Shown: one piece after another, positions 46,440-55,150 of the stretch
Layout: each line of letters begins with the position of its first letter
How positions within the stretch are numbered: the stretch's first letter is position 1
Assembly (NCBI RefSeq): GCF_004310335.1
Contig: NZ_SIRS01000007.1
Location: 173,719-237,718, forward strand
Origin: Hyunsoonleella pacifica
GTDB taxonomy: Bacteria; Bacteroidota; Bacteroidia; Flavobacteriales; Flavobacteriaceae
Direction: 5' to 3'
Length of the DNA stretch: 64,000 nucleotides
Translations under genes and position numbers: made by a program
Notes under the pieces: model-generated
Told to the model about the DNA's origin: nothing
The model's input: only the letters and a program-made list of their open reading frames with translations
Databases searched by the model: none

Positions 46440-48632
46440 ATGAAAAAACTGTTGATTACATTAAGTCTACTTTCCATAGTAGGCTGTATTAAAAAAAACA
46501 ACTTTTATAAGAATTACCCTTCTCCAAAAATCAGGAAAGAGCCTACTTTTGAAAAATATTTTAGTACTACTGTAAATGACAGTTATAGGAATTTAGAAGA
46601 CATTAAGGACTCCTTGGTTGATAATTGGTACAGAAGTCAGAACATTTTTGCTAAAACAATTTTAGATAATATTGAAGGAAGAGATGATTTGGCTAGAGAA
46701 TTATATAAAGTAAGCAATAGAAAATCTTTTAAAACAAAAAGGATTAATGTCACTTCAAACAGTAAATATTTTTTCCTGAAAAAGGAAGCAGACGAAAGTT
46801 ACTACAAACTTTATTACAAGGAAAATTCACTATCTGATGCAGTTATTTTATTAGATCCAAAAAAACTAAACATTAATAACAGGAATGATTATGTCATTAA
46901 TTACATTAAACCTAGTTGGAATGGTAAGTATGTAGCGGTGTCACTTACTTATTCAGGAAGAGACTTGTCTGATTTAGTAGTGTTAGATGTTACTAATAAA
47001 AAATTACTACCACAAATTTTGATTAATGCTTGGCCCACTAGTTTTTTAGGAATTAATTGGTTGCCTGACAACTCTGGTTTCACTTACTTAAGATTTCAAG
47101 ATACTGATATAACAAAACCAAAATTTAAACAAAATTCCCAATCCGTTTTACACTTATTGAAAGATAAAAATGGAAAAGTTGATTATATTTTTGGAAATAA
47201 AACGCATTCAAAATTAAATATTTCGGAAACTATTTATCCTACTACTAAAATTCATTCAGAGAAAGATAAATATATTATAGGTTACCTTTCAGAGGTAGAT
47301 AATTACTGGAAAGCATATTATGCTAATATTGTAGACATAAAATCTGGAAACTATAATTGGAAACCTTTGTATGGTAAAAAAGATAAAGTTTTAACCCAAA
47401 AAGGATATTTTATTGATGATAAATTCATTTTTTTATCAGCTAAAGATGCAGACAACAAAAAAATAATGTCGGTAAATACTTCTGAACTAAATTTTGACGA
47501 GGCAATCACTTTAGTAAATGAAAAACCAGAAGAAGTTATTGATGATTTTGAAATAACTAAAGATGCCATTTTTTATTCAACTCTAAAATATGGTGTGGAT
47601 GCCAATTTATACAGATTAGTTGATGGAAAAGAAGAAAAATTAAAAACTCCCAAAAAAGCAGGTAGAATAAGTTTAAGTAATAAGTCTCCTTATTCTAGCG
47701 ATTTGTGGGTAGCTATCGAGGGATGGACAAGTCCATACATTGAATATTTTTATAATATTAAATCTAATACATTTTCAAAACATAATCTATCTTCAAATAT
47801 AGAATATCCTGAATTCAATAATATAATTGCAGAAGAGGTGCTTATAAAAGCCCATGATGGAGAAGAAATTCCTCTATCGATTATTAGAAATATAGATTTT
47901 AATAAAAACCATAATGCTCCTGTTTTCTTGTATAGTTATGGAGCTTATGGAGATATCGAAAGTCCATATTTTTCAAGTTTAATGTTAAGTTTTGTCAAAA
48001 GGGGAGGTATTTATGCTATTGCTCATGTTAGAGGAGGAGGAGAAAAAGGTGATAAATGGCATAAAGGAGGATACAAGTCTACTAAGTCTAATTCATGGAA
48101 AGACTTGATTTCCTGTTCTGAATACCTTGTAGAAGAAAAATTAACAACCAAGGATAAAATTACACTATATGGAGCAAGTGCTGGAGGTATAACTGTTGGA
48201 AGAGCCATGATCGAACGTCCAGACCTTTTCAAAGTTGTTATTTCTCAATATGGTTATTTAAATCCTTTTAGAGGTGAGGTTATAGGCTCTGCAGGCACTA
48301 ATTCTGAAGAGTTTGGATCTGCAAAAGATTCTTTGGAATGTTTGTCTTTAATTAAAATGGATCCATATTTAAATCTTAAAAAAAATGTGGATTATCCCGC
48401 AGTCTATTTAACTACAGGCATGAACGATCCTCAAGTTCAGCCTTGGATGTCAGGAAAATTTGTTGCTAAATTACAAAGTAATAATAAACTCAAAAATCCT
48501 GTTTTATTGTTAGCAGATTATGAAACTGGACATGGTGATAATCCAGATGAGCTCAAGGTATATAAAGATTGGGCAAACATCTTTTCTTTTATTTTTTGGC
48601 AAACAGGGCACCCTGACTATCAATTAAAATAA
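46440..48632 (+). CDS. Prolyl oligopeptidase family (S9) lipoprotein
   Basis: A 730-aa serine peptidase. The lipoprotein signal ends at Cys16 (SIVGC). An N-terminal seven-bladed propeller region (~60-430) is followed by an alpha/beta hydrolase domain with catalytic Ser580 (YGASAGG), Asp663 (TGMNDPQV) and His698 (ETGHGDN). S9A enzymes cleave after proline in short peptides; the propeller excludes folded proteins. Its placement after a precursor whose core has a single Pro (KIPGNK) allows a role in trimming or degrading that peptide, which is inference. It should be anchored to the outer or inner membrane facing the periplasm or surface. Confidence 0.92.
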   Translation: MKKLLITLSLLSIVGCIKKNNFYKNYPSPKIRKEPTFEKYFSTTVNDSYRNLEDIKDSLVDNWYRSQNIFAKTILDNIEGRDDLARELYKVSNRKSFKTKRINVTSNSKYFFLKKEADESYYKLYYKENSLSDAVILLDPKKLNINNRNDYVINYIKPSWNGKYVAVSLTYSGRDLSDLVVLDVTNKKLLPQILINAWPTSFLGINWLPDNSGFTYLRFQDTDITKPKFKQNSQSVLHLLKDKNGKVDYIFGNKTHSKLNISETIYPTTKIHSEKDKYIIGYLSEVDNYWKAYYANIVDIKSGNYNWKPLYGKKDKVLTQKGYFIDDKFIFLSAKDADNKKIMSVNTSELNFDEAITLVNEKPEEVIDDFEITKDAIFYSTLKYGVDANLYRLVDGKEEKLKTPKKAGRISLSNKSPYSSDLWVAIEGWTSPYIEYFYNIKSNTFSKHNLSSNIEYPEFNNIIAEEVLIKAHDGEEIPLSIIRNIDFNKNHNAPVFLYSYGAYGDIESPYFSSLMLSFVKRGGIYAIAHVRGGGEKGDKWHKGGYKSTKSNSWKDLISCSEYLVEEKLTTKDKITLYGASAGGITVGRAMIERPDLFKVVISQYGYLNPFRGEVIGSAGTNSEEFGSAKDSLECLSLIKMDPYLNLKKNVDYPAVYLTTGMNDPQVQPWMSGKFVAKLQSNNKLKNPVLLLADYETGHGDNPDELKVYKDWANIFSFIFWQTGHPDYQLK

Positions 48633-48728
48633 TTTGCTTTTGGATAGGCTACATATCTGGTAGAAAACGTAAAGAAATATAAAAAAAGGCAAAAACAGAG
48701 AGATTAGGTTCATAAATACCATTTATAA

Positions 48729-50393
48729 ATGATCACCCGCTTTCTTATGAAATTTATTAGAATTTATTTTCTTTCAGTTATTACAATACTCCTTTTTCAG
48801 TGTACCAAGAAAAAGGAGTATCCTCAGATAAAAAAAATAGAAAACCCTTTGGTTTTTAGTGATACGTTATTTGACAAAAAAACTTGGTTTAAGAAAGATA
48901 TTATTGAAGACTCAATTCCTGGTATAAGTTTAGACAAAGCAAAAAAACTATTAAAAAACAAAAAGCACCAAAAGGTAATTGTTGCTATTATTGATGGTAC
49001 AGTCGATATCGAACACAAGGATTTGAAGGATCATATTTGGAAAAATTTTGATGAAATTGCCAACAATGGATTGGATGATGACCACAATGGCTATGTTGAT
49101 GACATTAATGGTTGGGATTTTCTAGGAAGCAATGATAGTATCGATCATAAGTATTTACACTACAGTTATACTAGATATGTAAAAAAGTATGACAGCCTTT
49201 ATAAGGGAAAAACCCTTAGTGATCTAGATCCAAAAGATTCGCTAGGTTTCATAACATATCAACATGCAAAATACAGATTAAACCAGAAATTAAAATCTGT
49301 ACCAGAAGAAAAACAATATGCAGAGAATGTTAAGAAATGGAAAGGTAAAGCCAAATCAAAAATTATTATGTCTCTCGGATATGATGATGATTTTAATTTT
49401 ACATTAAAAAAATTAGATAGTATTAAATCAAGTATAGTTAGGGATAGTATTTTGCTAGAAAATATACAGATTCTGTCTGGATTTATAGAACATGGCTATA
49501 CAGATGAGTATATTGAGCATTTAAATGTAAAGGCAAGAATACTAATAAATAAACAACTAAATATTGTTTATGATGAGCGAGCGTTTCTGGGCGATAATCC
49601 CAGTAATATCAATGATATTGGTTATGGGTCAAACCGAGTAAATAGTAATCTGGGTATATATTCTCATGGTACAAAGGTTGCTGGCCTTGTTGTAAAAGAA
49701 AGCACTGAGATTAAAATTATGCCTTTAGCCATATCTGGTCATGGATCGAATCATGATAAGGATATAGCTTTAGCGATTCGTTACGCGGTAGACCAAGGAG
49801 CAAAAGTTATCAATATGAGTTTTGGTAAGGAATTTTCAGTATATAAACATATGGTCGACGAAGCCTTTTTATATGCACAACAAAATAATGTATTGTTAGT
49901 AAGTTCTACAGGTAATGATTATTATGATGTAGACAATCCTAAAAATATTAAATACCCCACAGACTTGGACGCAAGTAGAAGGATTGAATTTGTAAATAAT
50001 TTTATATCAGTAGGTGGCTCTACTTGTTATGCAAACGAAGATTTGAATTTCGAAGATAGTAATTATGGTAAGAAGAATGTAGATATTTTTGCACCTGCAG
50101 ATAAAATTTATACTATGTATCCTAACGATGAATATAGATTCGATAGTGGCACTTCACTTGCCTCTGCTCTAACATCAAAAGTGGCTGCTTTACTATTTTC
50201 TTATTACCCCAATCTAACTGCCCCTCAAGTCAAACAAATCATCATGGATAGTGGCGTGGAATATACGTTTTCTGTAAAGATGCCTACCGTAGAAAACGAG
50301 AACAGAACTACACCCTTCAATCAACTCTCAAAATCTGGTAAAATTGTAAATGCTTACAATGCTTTAATTATGGCGGACAGTATTTCTAAATAA
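48729..50393 (+). CDS. Subtilisin-like (S8) serine protease lipoprotein
   Basis: A 554-aa S8 protease. Catalytic residues are Asp89 (IIDGTVDIEH), His313 (SHGTKVAGL) and Ser476 (DSGTSLAS), with Asn in SSTGNDY. About 220 residues lie between Asp and His, a long insert typical of Bacteroidota subtilases with NGLDDDHNGYVDDINGWDF. The signal peptide is lipoprotein-like with Cys at 25 (LLFQC); starting at the second Met (48747) would give a more usual signal length. It lies 97 bp after the S9 gene. Peptide processing or surface proteolysis is likely. Confidence 0.92.
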   Translation: MITRFLMKFIRIYFLSVITILLFQCTKKKEYPQIKKIENPLVFSDTLFDKKTWFKKDIIEDSIPGISLDKAKKLLKNKKHQKVIVAIIDGTVDIEHKDLKDHIWKNFDEIANNGLDDDHNGYVDDINGWDFLGSNDSIDHKYLHYSYTRYVKKYDSLYKGKTLSDLDPKDSLGFITYQHAKYRLNQKLKSVPEEKQYAENVKKWKGKAKSKIIMSLGYDDDFNFTLKKLDSIKSSIVRDSILLENIQILSGFIEHGYTDEYIEHLNVKARILINKQLNIVYDERAFLGDNPSNINDIGYGSNRVNSNLGIYSHGTKVAGLVVKESTEIKIMPLAISGHGSNHDKDIALAIRYAVDQGAKVINMSFGKEFSVYKHMVDEAFLYAQQNNVLLVSSTGNDYYDVDNPKNIKYPTDLDASRRIEFVNNFISVGGSTCYANEDLNFEDSNYGKKNVDIFAPADKIYTMYPNDEYRFDSGTSLASALTSKVAALLFSYYPNLTAPQVKQIIMDSGVEYTFSVKMPTVENENRTTPFNQLSKSGKIVNAYNALIMADSISK

Positions 50394-50565
50394 ATTTAGA
50401 TCTATTAAAGTTAAAATACAACGTATTTATATATACTTGTTCGCATTATAGCTTTAGTTAGCTATTAAAAAATCCAACCTAATAAATTCAAGAAAGCCTG
50501 TTTTAATGTTATTGTCCTTGTTTTATTCCTAAACTTCAAACGACGTTAGCTGTTCCATAAAATAA

Positions 50566-50592
50566 AAACCACGTCTTATTTGGACGTGGTTT
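50566..50592 (-). terminator. Hairpin terminator, tRNA-tail unit A
   Basis: AAACCACGTC (50566-50575) pairs with 50583-50592. On the minus strand a T-rich run follows. Confidence 0.7.
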
Positions 50593-50715
50593 CTTGTTTT
50601 TCTCGACCTCGACAGGACAGAGATCAAACTTTTTATATAAAGATATTAACCTGATAAATAAATTCACAACAGGATTCGCTAACGCGCATCCCTCAAAGCT
50701 CCGCTTTGAAAATAG

Positions 50716-50764
50716 AAAAACCGAAAACAAAATTTTGAGTAAACTCAATTTCGTTTCCGGTTTT
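50716..50764 (-). terminator. Hairpin terminator, tRNA-tail unit B
   Basis: AAAACCG (50717-50723) pairs with 50758-50764, with a further long imperfect inner stem. Confidence 0.6.
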
Positions 50765-50823
50765 CCATTTATTCGTGACCACGGCAGGATTGTATATCCT
50801 GACAAAGCTCCGCTTTGAAAAAT

Positions 50824-50875
50824 AAAAATCCCAGCTTATAAATTCAAGCAAGCTTGATTTAACACTGGGATTTTT
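50824..50875 (-). terminator. Terminator of tRNA-Arg
   Basis: AAAAATCCCAG (50824-50834) pairs with 50865-50875; an inner stem CAAGC/GCTTG adds strength. It begins 10 bp downstream of the tRNA 3' end on the minus strand. Confidence 0.8.
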
Positions 50876-50885
50876 ATTTTATTCG

Positions 50886-50959
50886 TGACCACGGCAGGAT
50901 TCAAACCTGCAACCTCTTGAGCCGTAATCAAGTGCGCTATTCAGTTGCGCCACGTGGCC
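50886..50959 (-). tRNA. tRNA-Arg (anticodon ACG)
   Basis: A 74-nt cloverleaf. The acceptor stem GGCCACG pairs with CGTGGTC (one G-U) with discriminator A. The anticodon stem CTTGA/TCAAG holds the loop TTACGGC, giving anticodon ACG. The T arm is GCAGG-TTTGAAT-CCTGC. CCA is not encoded. Confidence 0.95.
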
Positions 50960-51011
50960 TTTTTTAGTGGCTGCAAATATACATTTTTTATTAAATCTTA
51001 ACCAAACTTTT

Positions 51012-51028
51012 ATTTCAAATTTCGAAAT
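51012..51028 (+). promoter_or_regulatory. Palindrome upstream of the Crp/Fnr gene
   Basis: ATTTCAAATTTCGAAAT includes a perfect 10-bp palindrome (51019-51028) just before the -7 box. It is a possible autoregulatory site. Confidence 0.4.
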
Positions 51029-51031
51029 GAT

Positions 51032-51039
51032 TATTTTTG
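51032..51039 (+). promoter_or_regulatory. -7 box abutting the Crp/Fnr start codon
   Basis: TATTTTTG ends 3 bp before the ATG at 51043, which suggests a leaderless transcript. The earlier TTG at 51037 is part of this box and not a likely start. Confidence 0.5.
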
Positions 51040-51042
51040 ACT

Positions 51043-51672
51043 ATGACTTCTACTCTGTTACAACAAAAATTTAGTTATATTTTAGATAGTACTCTATTAC
51101 AAGAAATAGAAAGCATAGGTAAAATAGCATCATATCAAGCAAACGATATCATTATAGATATTAATCAGCCTTTACACTACATTCCCCTATTACTAGAAGG
51201 AAACATTAAAATTCTTCGCGAAGATCAAGACGGTAGCGAACTGCTTATCTATTTCTTAGAAGCAGGAGAAACCTGTACCATGTCACTTACCTGCTGTATG
51301 GGCACCACAAAAAGTAAAATACGAGCAGTGGCCGAAAAAGATTCTAAATTACTACTTATACCCGTTGAAAACATGCAAAAATGGTTTCACAATAATGCCA
51401 GCTGGCGAAATTTTATTTTGGAAAGTTATCAAAGCCGTTTTGACGAAATGTTAGAAGCCATAGACAATATAGCATTCATGAAAATGGATGAACGCCTCTA
51501 TAAGTACCTCATCAACAAAACCCAACTCTACAACTCTAGCACCATTATTGTAAAACACCAGGACATAGCAGAAGATTTGCACACCTCGCGTGTAGTAGTG
51601 TCACGTATACTAAAACAATTAGAAAACCAAAACAAAATAAAACTAAGCCGAAACAAAATAGAAGTGTTTTAA
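51043..51672 (+). CDS. Crp/Fnr-family regulator with conserved cysteines
   Basis: A 209-aa regulator. The cyclic-nucleotide-type sensor domain (~1-125) includes PLLLEGNIKILREDQDGSELLIYFLEAGETC, and a C-terminal HTH (~150-209) reads HQDIAEDLHTSRVVVSRILKQLE. Cys78, Cys84 and Cys85 lie in CTMSLTCCMG, in place of the usual cyclic-nucleotide phosphate loop. With the sulfur genes directly downstream, a thiol- or persulfide-sensing role is a reasonable inference. The start ATG 51043 is preferred over TTG 51037. Confidence 0.9.
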   Translation: MTSTLLQQKFSYILDSTLLQEIESIGKIASYQANDIIIDINQPLHYIPLLLEGNIKILREDQDGSELLIYFLEAGETCTMSLTCCMGTTKSKIRAVAEKDSKLLLIPVENMQKWFHNNASWRNFILESYQSRFDEMLEAIDNIAFMKMDERLYKYLINKTQLYNSSTIIVKHQDIAEDLHTSRVVVSRILKQLENQNKIKLSRNKIEVF

Positions 51673-51793
51673 TTTTTTTGCGTCTACTTACCAACAGGCA
51701 GCACAAAAACAACTTCTATCCAATATGTGCGAAGATTCCATTCCCAACTCCCCCACCCACCAGCTTGATTCTAAAATTATCACTCATTAACTT

Positions 51794-51832
51794 CTTGTTA
51801 TGTAACATGTATTACAAGAACTTACAAGTTCT
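51794..51832 (+). promoter_or_regulatory. Operator-like palindromes before the sulfur transport genes
   Basis: CTTGT and ACAAG (51794-51818) enclose ATGTAACAT. Immediately after comes the perfect 16-bp inverted repeat AGAACTTACAAGTTCT (51817-51832). The upstream Crp/Fnr protein is the obvious candidate binder. Confidence 0.5.
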
Positions 51833-51861
51833 CATTATAAATTCGCATAAAAACTCTAAAC

Positions 51862-52419
51862 ATGGAAACTATTTTAAATCCTTGGCCTTGGTATATTTCA
51901 GGTCCACTAATTGCCTTAGTCATGGCGCTACTGCTATACTTTGGAAAAACATTTGGTATGTCCTCAAACCTACGAACCCTGTGTACTATAGCCGGAGCAG
52001 GGAAGTTTGCCGACTTTTTCAATTTTAAATGGAAAGAACAAATATGGAATCTTACCGTTGTTTTAGGTGCCATTATTGGTGGTTTTATTGCAATACAATT
52101 TTTGTCAAACAACTCAGATACAGATTTAAACCCAACCACAGTAACAGAACTCAAAACTATGGGGTTTAACAACCCAGGACAAACATTAGTACCCAACGAA
52201 ATGTATAGTCTAGATGTTTTAGCATCTCCAAAAGCAATTTTACTATTGGTAATAGGTGGCTTATTAGTTGGCTTCGGAACCAGATATGCAGGAGGTTGTA
52301 CTTCTGGTCACGCAATTACTGGCTTGAGCAGTTTACAAAAACCATCATTAATAGCAGTTATCGGTTTTTTTATTGGTGGACTAATCATGACAAACTTTAT
52401 TTTACCTCTAATTTTTTAA
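51862..52419 (+). CDS. YeeE/YedE-family sulfur transporter, first half
   Basis: A 185-aa membrane protein with about four or five membrane segments and the family hallmark YAGGCTSGHAITG (Cys in the transport path). YeeE/YedE proteins import thiosulfate or related sulfur compounds. In Bacteroidota the transporter is often split in two adjacent genes, as here; the second half follows 4 bp later. Confidence 0.9.
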   Translation: METILNPWPWYISGPLIALVMALLLYFGKTFGMSSNLRTLCTIAGAGKFADFFNFKWKEQIWNLTVVLGAIIGGFIAIQFLSNNSDTDLNPTTVTELKTMGFNNPGQTLVPNEMYSLDVLASPKAILLLVIGGLLVGFGTRYAGGCTSGHAITGLSSLQKPSLIAVIGFFIGGLIMTNFILPLIF

Positions 52420-52423
52420 CCTT

Positions 52424-52837
52424 ATGAAAGCATTAAAATTTCTATTGGTTGGTATCTTTTTTGGCATAGTTCTAGTAAAATCAGAAGCCGTATCCTGGTA
52501 TCGTATCTACGAGATGTTTCGTTTCCAATCTTTTCATATGTATGGTATCATAGGAACTGCCATAGCATCAGGTATTTTGTTTTTACAGATTTCTAAAAGA
52601 GGTTACATAAAAAGCATAAAAGGTGCAGCTATTTTTGTACCAAAAAAGGAGAACGGGTTTATGCGCTACATAATTGGCGGAACAATTTTTGGTTTTGGTT
52701 GGGCGCTTATCGGTGCTTGTCCTGGCCCTATGTATATTCTTCTTGGCACAGGTGTGTGGAGTATGCTAATCGTTATAACTGCTGCCATATTTGGAACCTT
52801 TATTTACGGGCTCCTAAAAAACAAATTGCCCCATTAA
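52424..52837 (+). CDS. YeeE/YedE-family sulfur transporter, second half (DUF6691-like)
   Basis: A 137-aa membrane protein with the matching Cys motif GWALIGACPGPMY. It lies 4 bp after the first half and its stop directly abuts the start of the TauE/SafE gene, so all are cotranscribed. The two halves probably form one transport unit. Confidence 0.9.
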   Translation: MKALKFLLVGIFFGIVLVKSEAVSWYRIYEMFRFQSFHMYGIIGTAIASGILFLQISKRGYIKSIKGAAIFVPKKENGFMRYIIGGTIFGFGWALIGACPGPMYILLGTGVWSMLIVITAAIFGTFIYGLLKNKLPH

Positions 52838-53629
52838 ATGAATTCAATACACATTGTAGGATATATTGGTGCCCTAATTGTAGGTTTGGTTTTAGGACTA
52901 ATTGGCGGTGGTGGCTCCATATTAACCGTTCCTTTACTGGTATACCTACTAGGCTATAACCCAGTGTTAGCAACAGCGTATTCGTTATTTGTGGTGGGGA
53001 CATCGTCCTTGGTAGGTACATATCAAAAACACAAAAAGGGATTGGTAGATTTTAAAACAGGATTAGCATTCTCATTTCCGTCCTTTGTTGCGGTATATCT
53101 ATCAAGACGTTATTTAGTACCCGGAATTCCAGACACATTATTCAGCATAGGAAGTTTCAACCTTACAAAGGATATAGGTATAATGGTATTTTTCGCCATC
53201 ATCATGATAATTGCATCTTATTCCATGATAAAAAATGGAAAAAACAAGATAATAAATTCTAAAAGCCAGCCTTATTACAAAACATTTGTGCAAGGTTTAA
53301 TTATTGGTACAATTACAGGAATTGTAGGAGCTGGTGGCGGTTTTTTATACGTACCAGCACTTGTACTTTGGGCAAATATTCCCATGAAAAAAGCAGTAGG
53401 TACATCTTTAATTATAGTAACCATAAATTCCTTAATAGGCTTTATTGGAGATGTACAAACTCTAAATATAGAATGGGGATTTCTTTTAACATTCACAGGT
53501 ATAGCAATATTAGGTATCATTTTAGGTGTGTATATATCAAAATTTATCAGTGGAGAAAAACTCAAAAAAAGCTTTGGGTATTTCATACTCCTTATAGCTA
53601 CCTATATTATTTACAGAGAGTTAAAATAA
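52838..53629 (+). CDS. TauE/SafE-family sulfite/organosulfur exporter
   Basis: A 263-aa membrane protein with two similar halves: GLIGGGGSILTVPLLVYLLGYNPVLATAYSL at the start and GIVGAGGGFLYVPALVLWANIPMKKAVGTSL later, both classical for this family. About eight membrane segments are expected. In this cluster it would export sulfite produced by persulfide oxidation, which is inference from context. Confidence 0.92.
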   Translation: MNSIHIVGYIGALIVGLVLGLIGGGGSILTVPLLVYLLGYNPVLATAYSLFVVGTSSLVGTYQKHKKGLVDFKTGLAFSFPSFVAVYLSRRYLVPGIPDTLFSIGSFNLTKDIGIMVFFAIIMIIASYSMIKNGKNKIINSKSQPYYKTFVQGLIIGTITGIVGAGGGFLYVPALVLWANIPMKKAVGTSLIIVTINSLIGFIGDVQTLNIEWGFLLTFTGIAILGIILGVYISKFISGEKLKKSFGYFILLIATYIIYRELK

Positions 53630-53697
53630 ATCTAAATGTGATAATAGTTACAAACCATACACTCTAGGTTTATTAATTTTGAAAAAGAATCGAATAG

Positions 53698-53717
53698 ATT
53701 CCCTCCTTCGAGGGAAT
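53698..53717. repeat. Short REP-like palindrome
   Basis: ATTCCCTC and GAGGGAAT pair around CTTC, followed by GACA. Similar GGAATGACA-flanked palindromes occur at 16306-16334. Confidence 0.5.
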
Positions 53718-53732
53718 GACAAAAACGACACT

Positions 53733-55145
53733 ATGAAAATAGAACAAATCTACACAGGTTGTTTAGCCCAAGGAGCGTACTATATAGAATCTAATGGAGA
53801 AGTAGCCATAATAGATCCTCTTAGAGAAACACAACAATATATTAATAAAGCAGAAAAAGAAAATGCCAAAATCAAGTATATTTTTGAAACGCATTTTCAT
53901 GCAGATTTTGTTTCTGGACATGTAGATTTAGCAAAAAAAACTGGTGCTACAATAATTTTTGGACCTGGCGCTAAAACAGAGTATGACATTCACGAAGCTA
54001 GAGACAACGAAGAATTCCAACTGGGTAGCGTTACCATTAAGGTACTACATACACCTGGGCATACGCTAGAATCTGCTACATTTTTACTTATGGACGAAAA
54101 CGGGAAAGAACACGCTATTTTTTCAGGAGACACCCTATTTCTCGGCGATGTTGGCCGCCCAGATTTAGCTATTAAATCTGATTTAACTAAAGAAGATTTA
54201 GCTGGAATGTTATATGATTCACTACGAAATAAAATCATGACCTTATCTGATGATGTTATTGTATATCCAGCTCATGGTGCCGGCTCTGCCTGTGGTAAAA
54301 ATTTAAGTAAGGAGACCATAGGTGTTTTAGGAGAGCAAAAACAAAGCAATTATGCTTTACGAGCTGATATGACCAAAGAGGAATTTATTAAAGAAGTTTT
54401 AGATGGCATCACGCCGCCTCCGCAATATTTCGCAAAAAATGCAATGATGAATAAAGTAGGCTATGATACATTCGAAACTATATTAAAACAAGGTAATACC
54501 CCTTTGTTACCCGAAGATTTTGAGAACATAGCCAACCAAGAAGGGGCTTTGGTTTTGGATGTACGCAACGAAAAGGAATTTGTTGAAGCCCATATCCCAA
54601 ATTCTATTTTTATTGGGATCCATGGTGGTTTTGCACCTTGGGTTGGCGCCTTAATTACAGATTTAAAACAGCCTATTTTATTGATAACCCCAGAAGGACG
54701 TGAGGAGGAAACCGTTACAAGATTATCTCGTGTAGGCTACGATAACACCTTAGGGTATTTACAAGGAGGCATTGAAGCGTGGAAAAACTCTGGTAAGGAC
54801 ATAGAAACTATTACTTCAATATCTGCTGAAGCCTTCTCAAATCAGTTTAATAATGAAACAATTCATGTTTTAGATGTGAGAAAGGAGGGCGAGTATATCG
54901 CAGAACATCTTAAAGGAAATAGCGTGCAACATTTTGCTTTAGATTATATTAATGACAACATGAATGTTATTGATAAGGACAAAACCTATTATGTACACTG
55001 TGCTGGTGGGTATCGGTCTGTAATTGCTGCATCTATTTTAAAAGCACGTGGTTTTGATAAATTGGTTGACATTGCAGGTGGTTTTGCTGCAATAAAAAAT
55101 ACAGGTTTACCTACTACTGATTTTGTGTGTCCCTCATCTTTATAA
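53733..55145 (+). CDS. ETHE1-like MBL-fold persulfide dioxygenase fused to two rhodanese domains
   Basis: A 470-aa protein. The MBL domain (~1-245) has T-H54-F-H56-A-D58-F..H63, a further His in TPGHT and FSGDTLF, as in glyoxalase-II-like persulfide dioxygenases. Rhodanese domain 1 (~265-355) lacks its active Cys (ITPEGREEE in place of the CxxGxR loop). Rhodanese domain 2 (~370-470) is active, with Cys423 in HCAGGYRS. The protein should oxidise glutathione-type or other low-molecular-weight persulfides to sulfite and shuttle sulfane sulfur. The ATG at 53733 is preferred over a TTG at 53679, because the extra 18 codons cover a dispersed palindrome. Confidence 0.93.
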   Translation: MKIEQIYTGCLAQGAYYIESNGEVAIIDPLRETQQYINKAEKENAKIKYIFETHFHADFVSGHVDLAKKTGATIIFGPGAKTEYDIHEARDNEEFQLGSVTIKVLHTPGHTLESATFLLMDENGKEHAIFSGDTLFLGDVGRPDLAIKSDLTKEDLAGMLYDSLRNKIMTLSDDVIVYPAHGAGSACGKNLSKETIGVLGEQKQSNYALRADMTKEEFIKEVLDGITPPPQYFAKNAMMNKVGYDTFETILKQGNTPLLPEDFENIANQEGALVLDVRNEKEFVEAHIPNSIFIGIHGGFAPWVGALITDLKQPILLITPEGREEETVTRLSRVGYDNTLGYLQGGIEAWKNSGKDIETITSISAEAFSNQFNNETIHVLDVRKEGEYIAEHLKGNSVQHFALDYINDNMNVIDKDKTYYVHCAGGYRSVIAASILKARGFDKLVDIAGGFAAIKNTGLPTTDFVCPSSL

Positions 55146-55150
55146 ACAAA

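Larger units (their letters stand above)
50601..50880 (-). repeat. Tandem decayed tRNA-tail/terminator units
   Basis: This gene-free stretch contains partial copies of the tRNA-Arg 3' end. 50768-50791 is identical to 50878-50901 over 24 bases, and a more diverged tail lies near 50601-50629. CAAAGCTCCGCTTTGAAAA occurs at 50694 and again at 50803. The period is about 109-110 bp, and each unit ends in its own hairpin. Confidence 0.7.

Noticed and set aside
50536-50818. ORFs on both strands (50536..50805 and 50594..50818) in the tRNA-tail region.
   Set aside because: They run through terminator hairpins and tRNA remnants and have no protein-like composition.
51678-52028. Plus-strand 116-codon ORF overlapping the first YeeE/YedE gene.
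   Set aside because: It overlaps a clear membrane-protein gene in another frame and crosses its operator region.
52699-52959. Plus-strand 86-codon ORF across the junction of the second YeeE half and the TauE gene.
   Set aside because: It lies out of frame within two well-supported genes.
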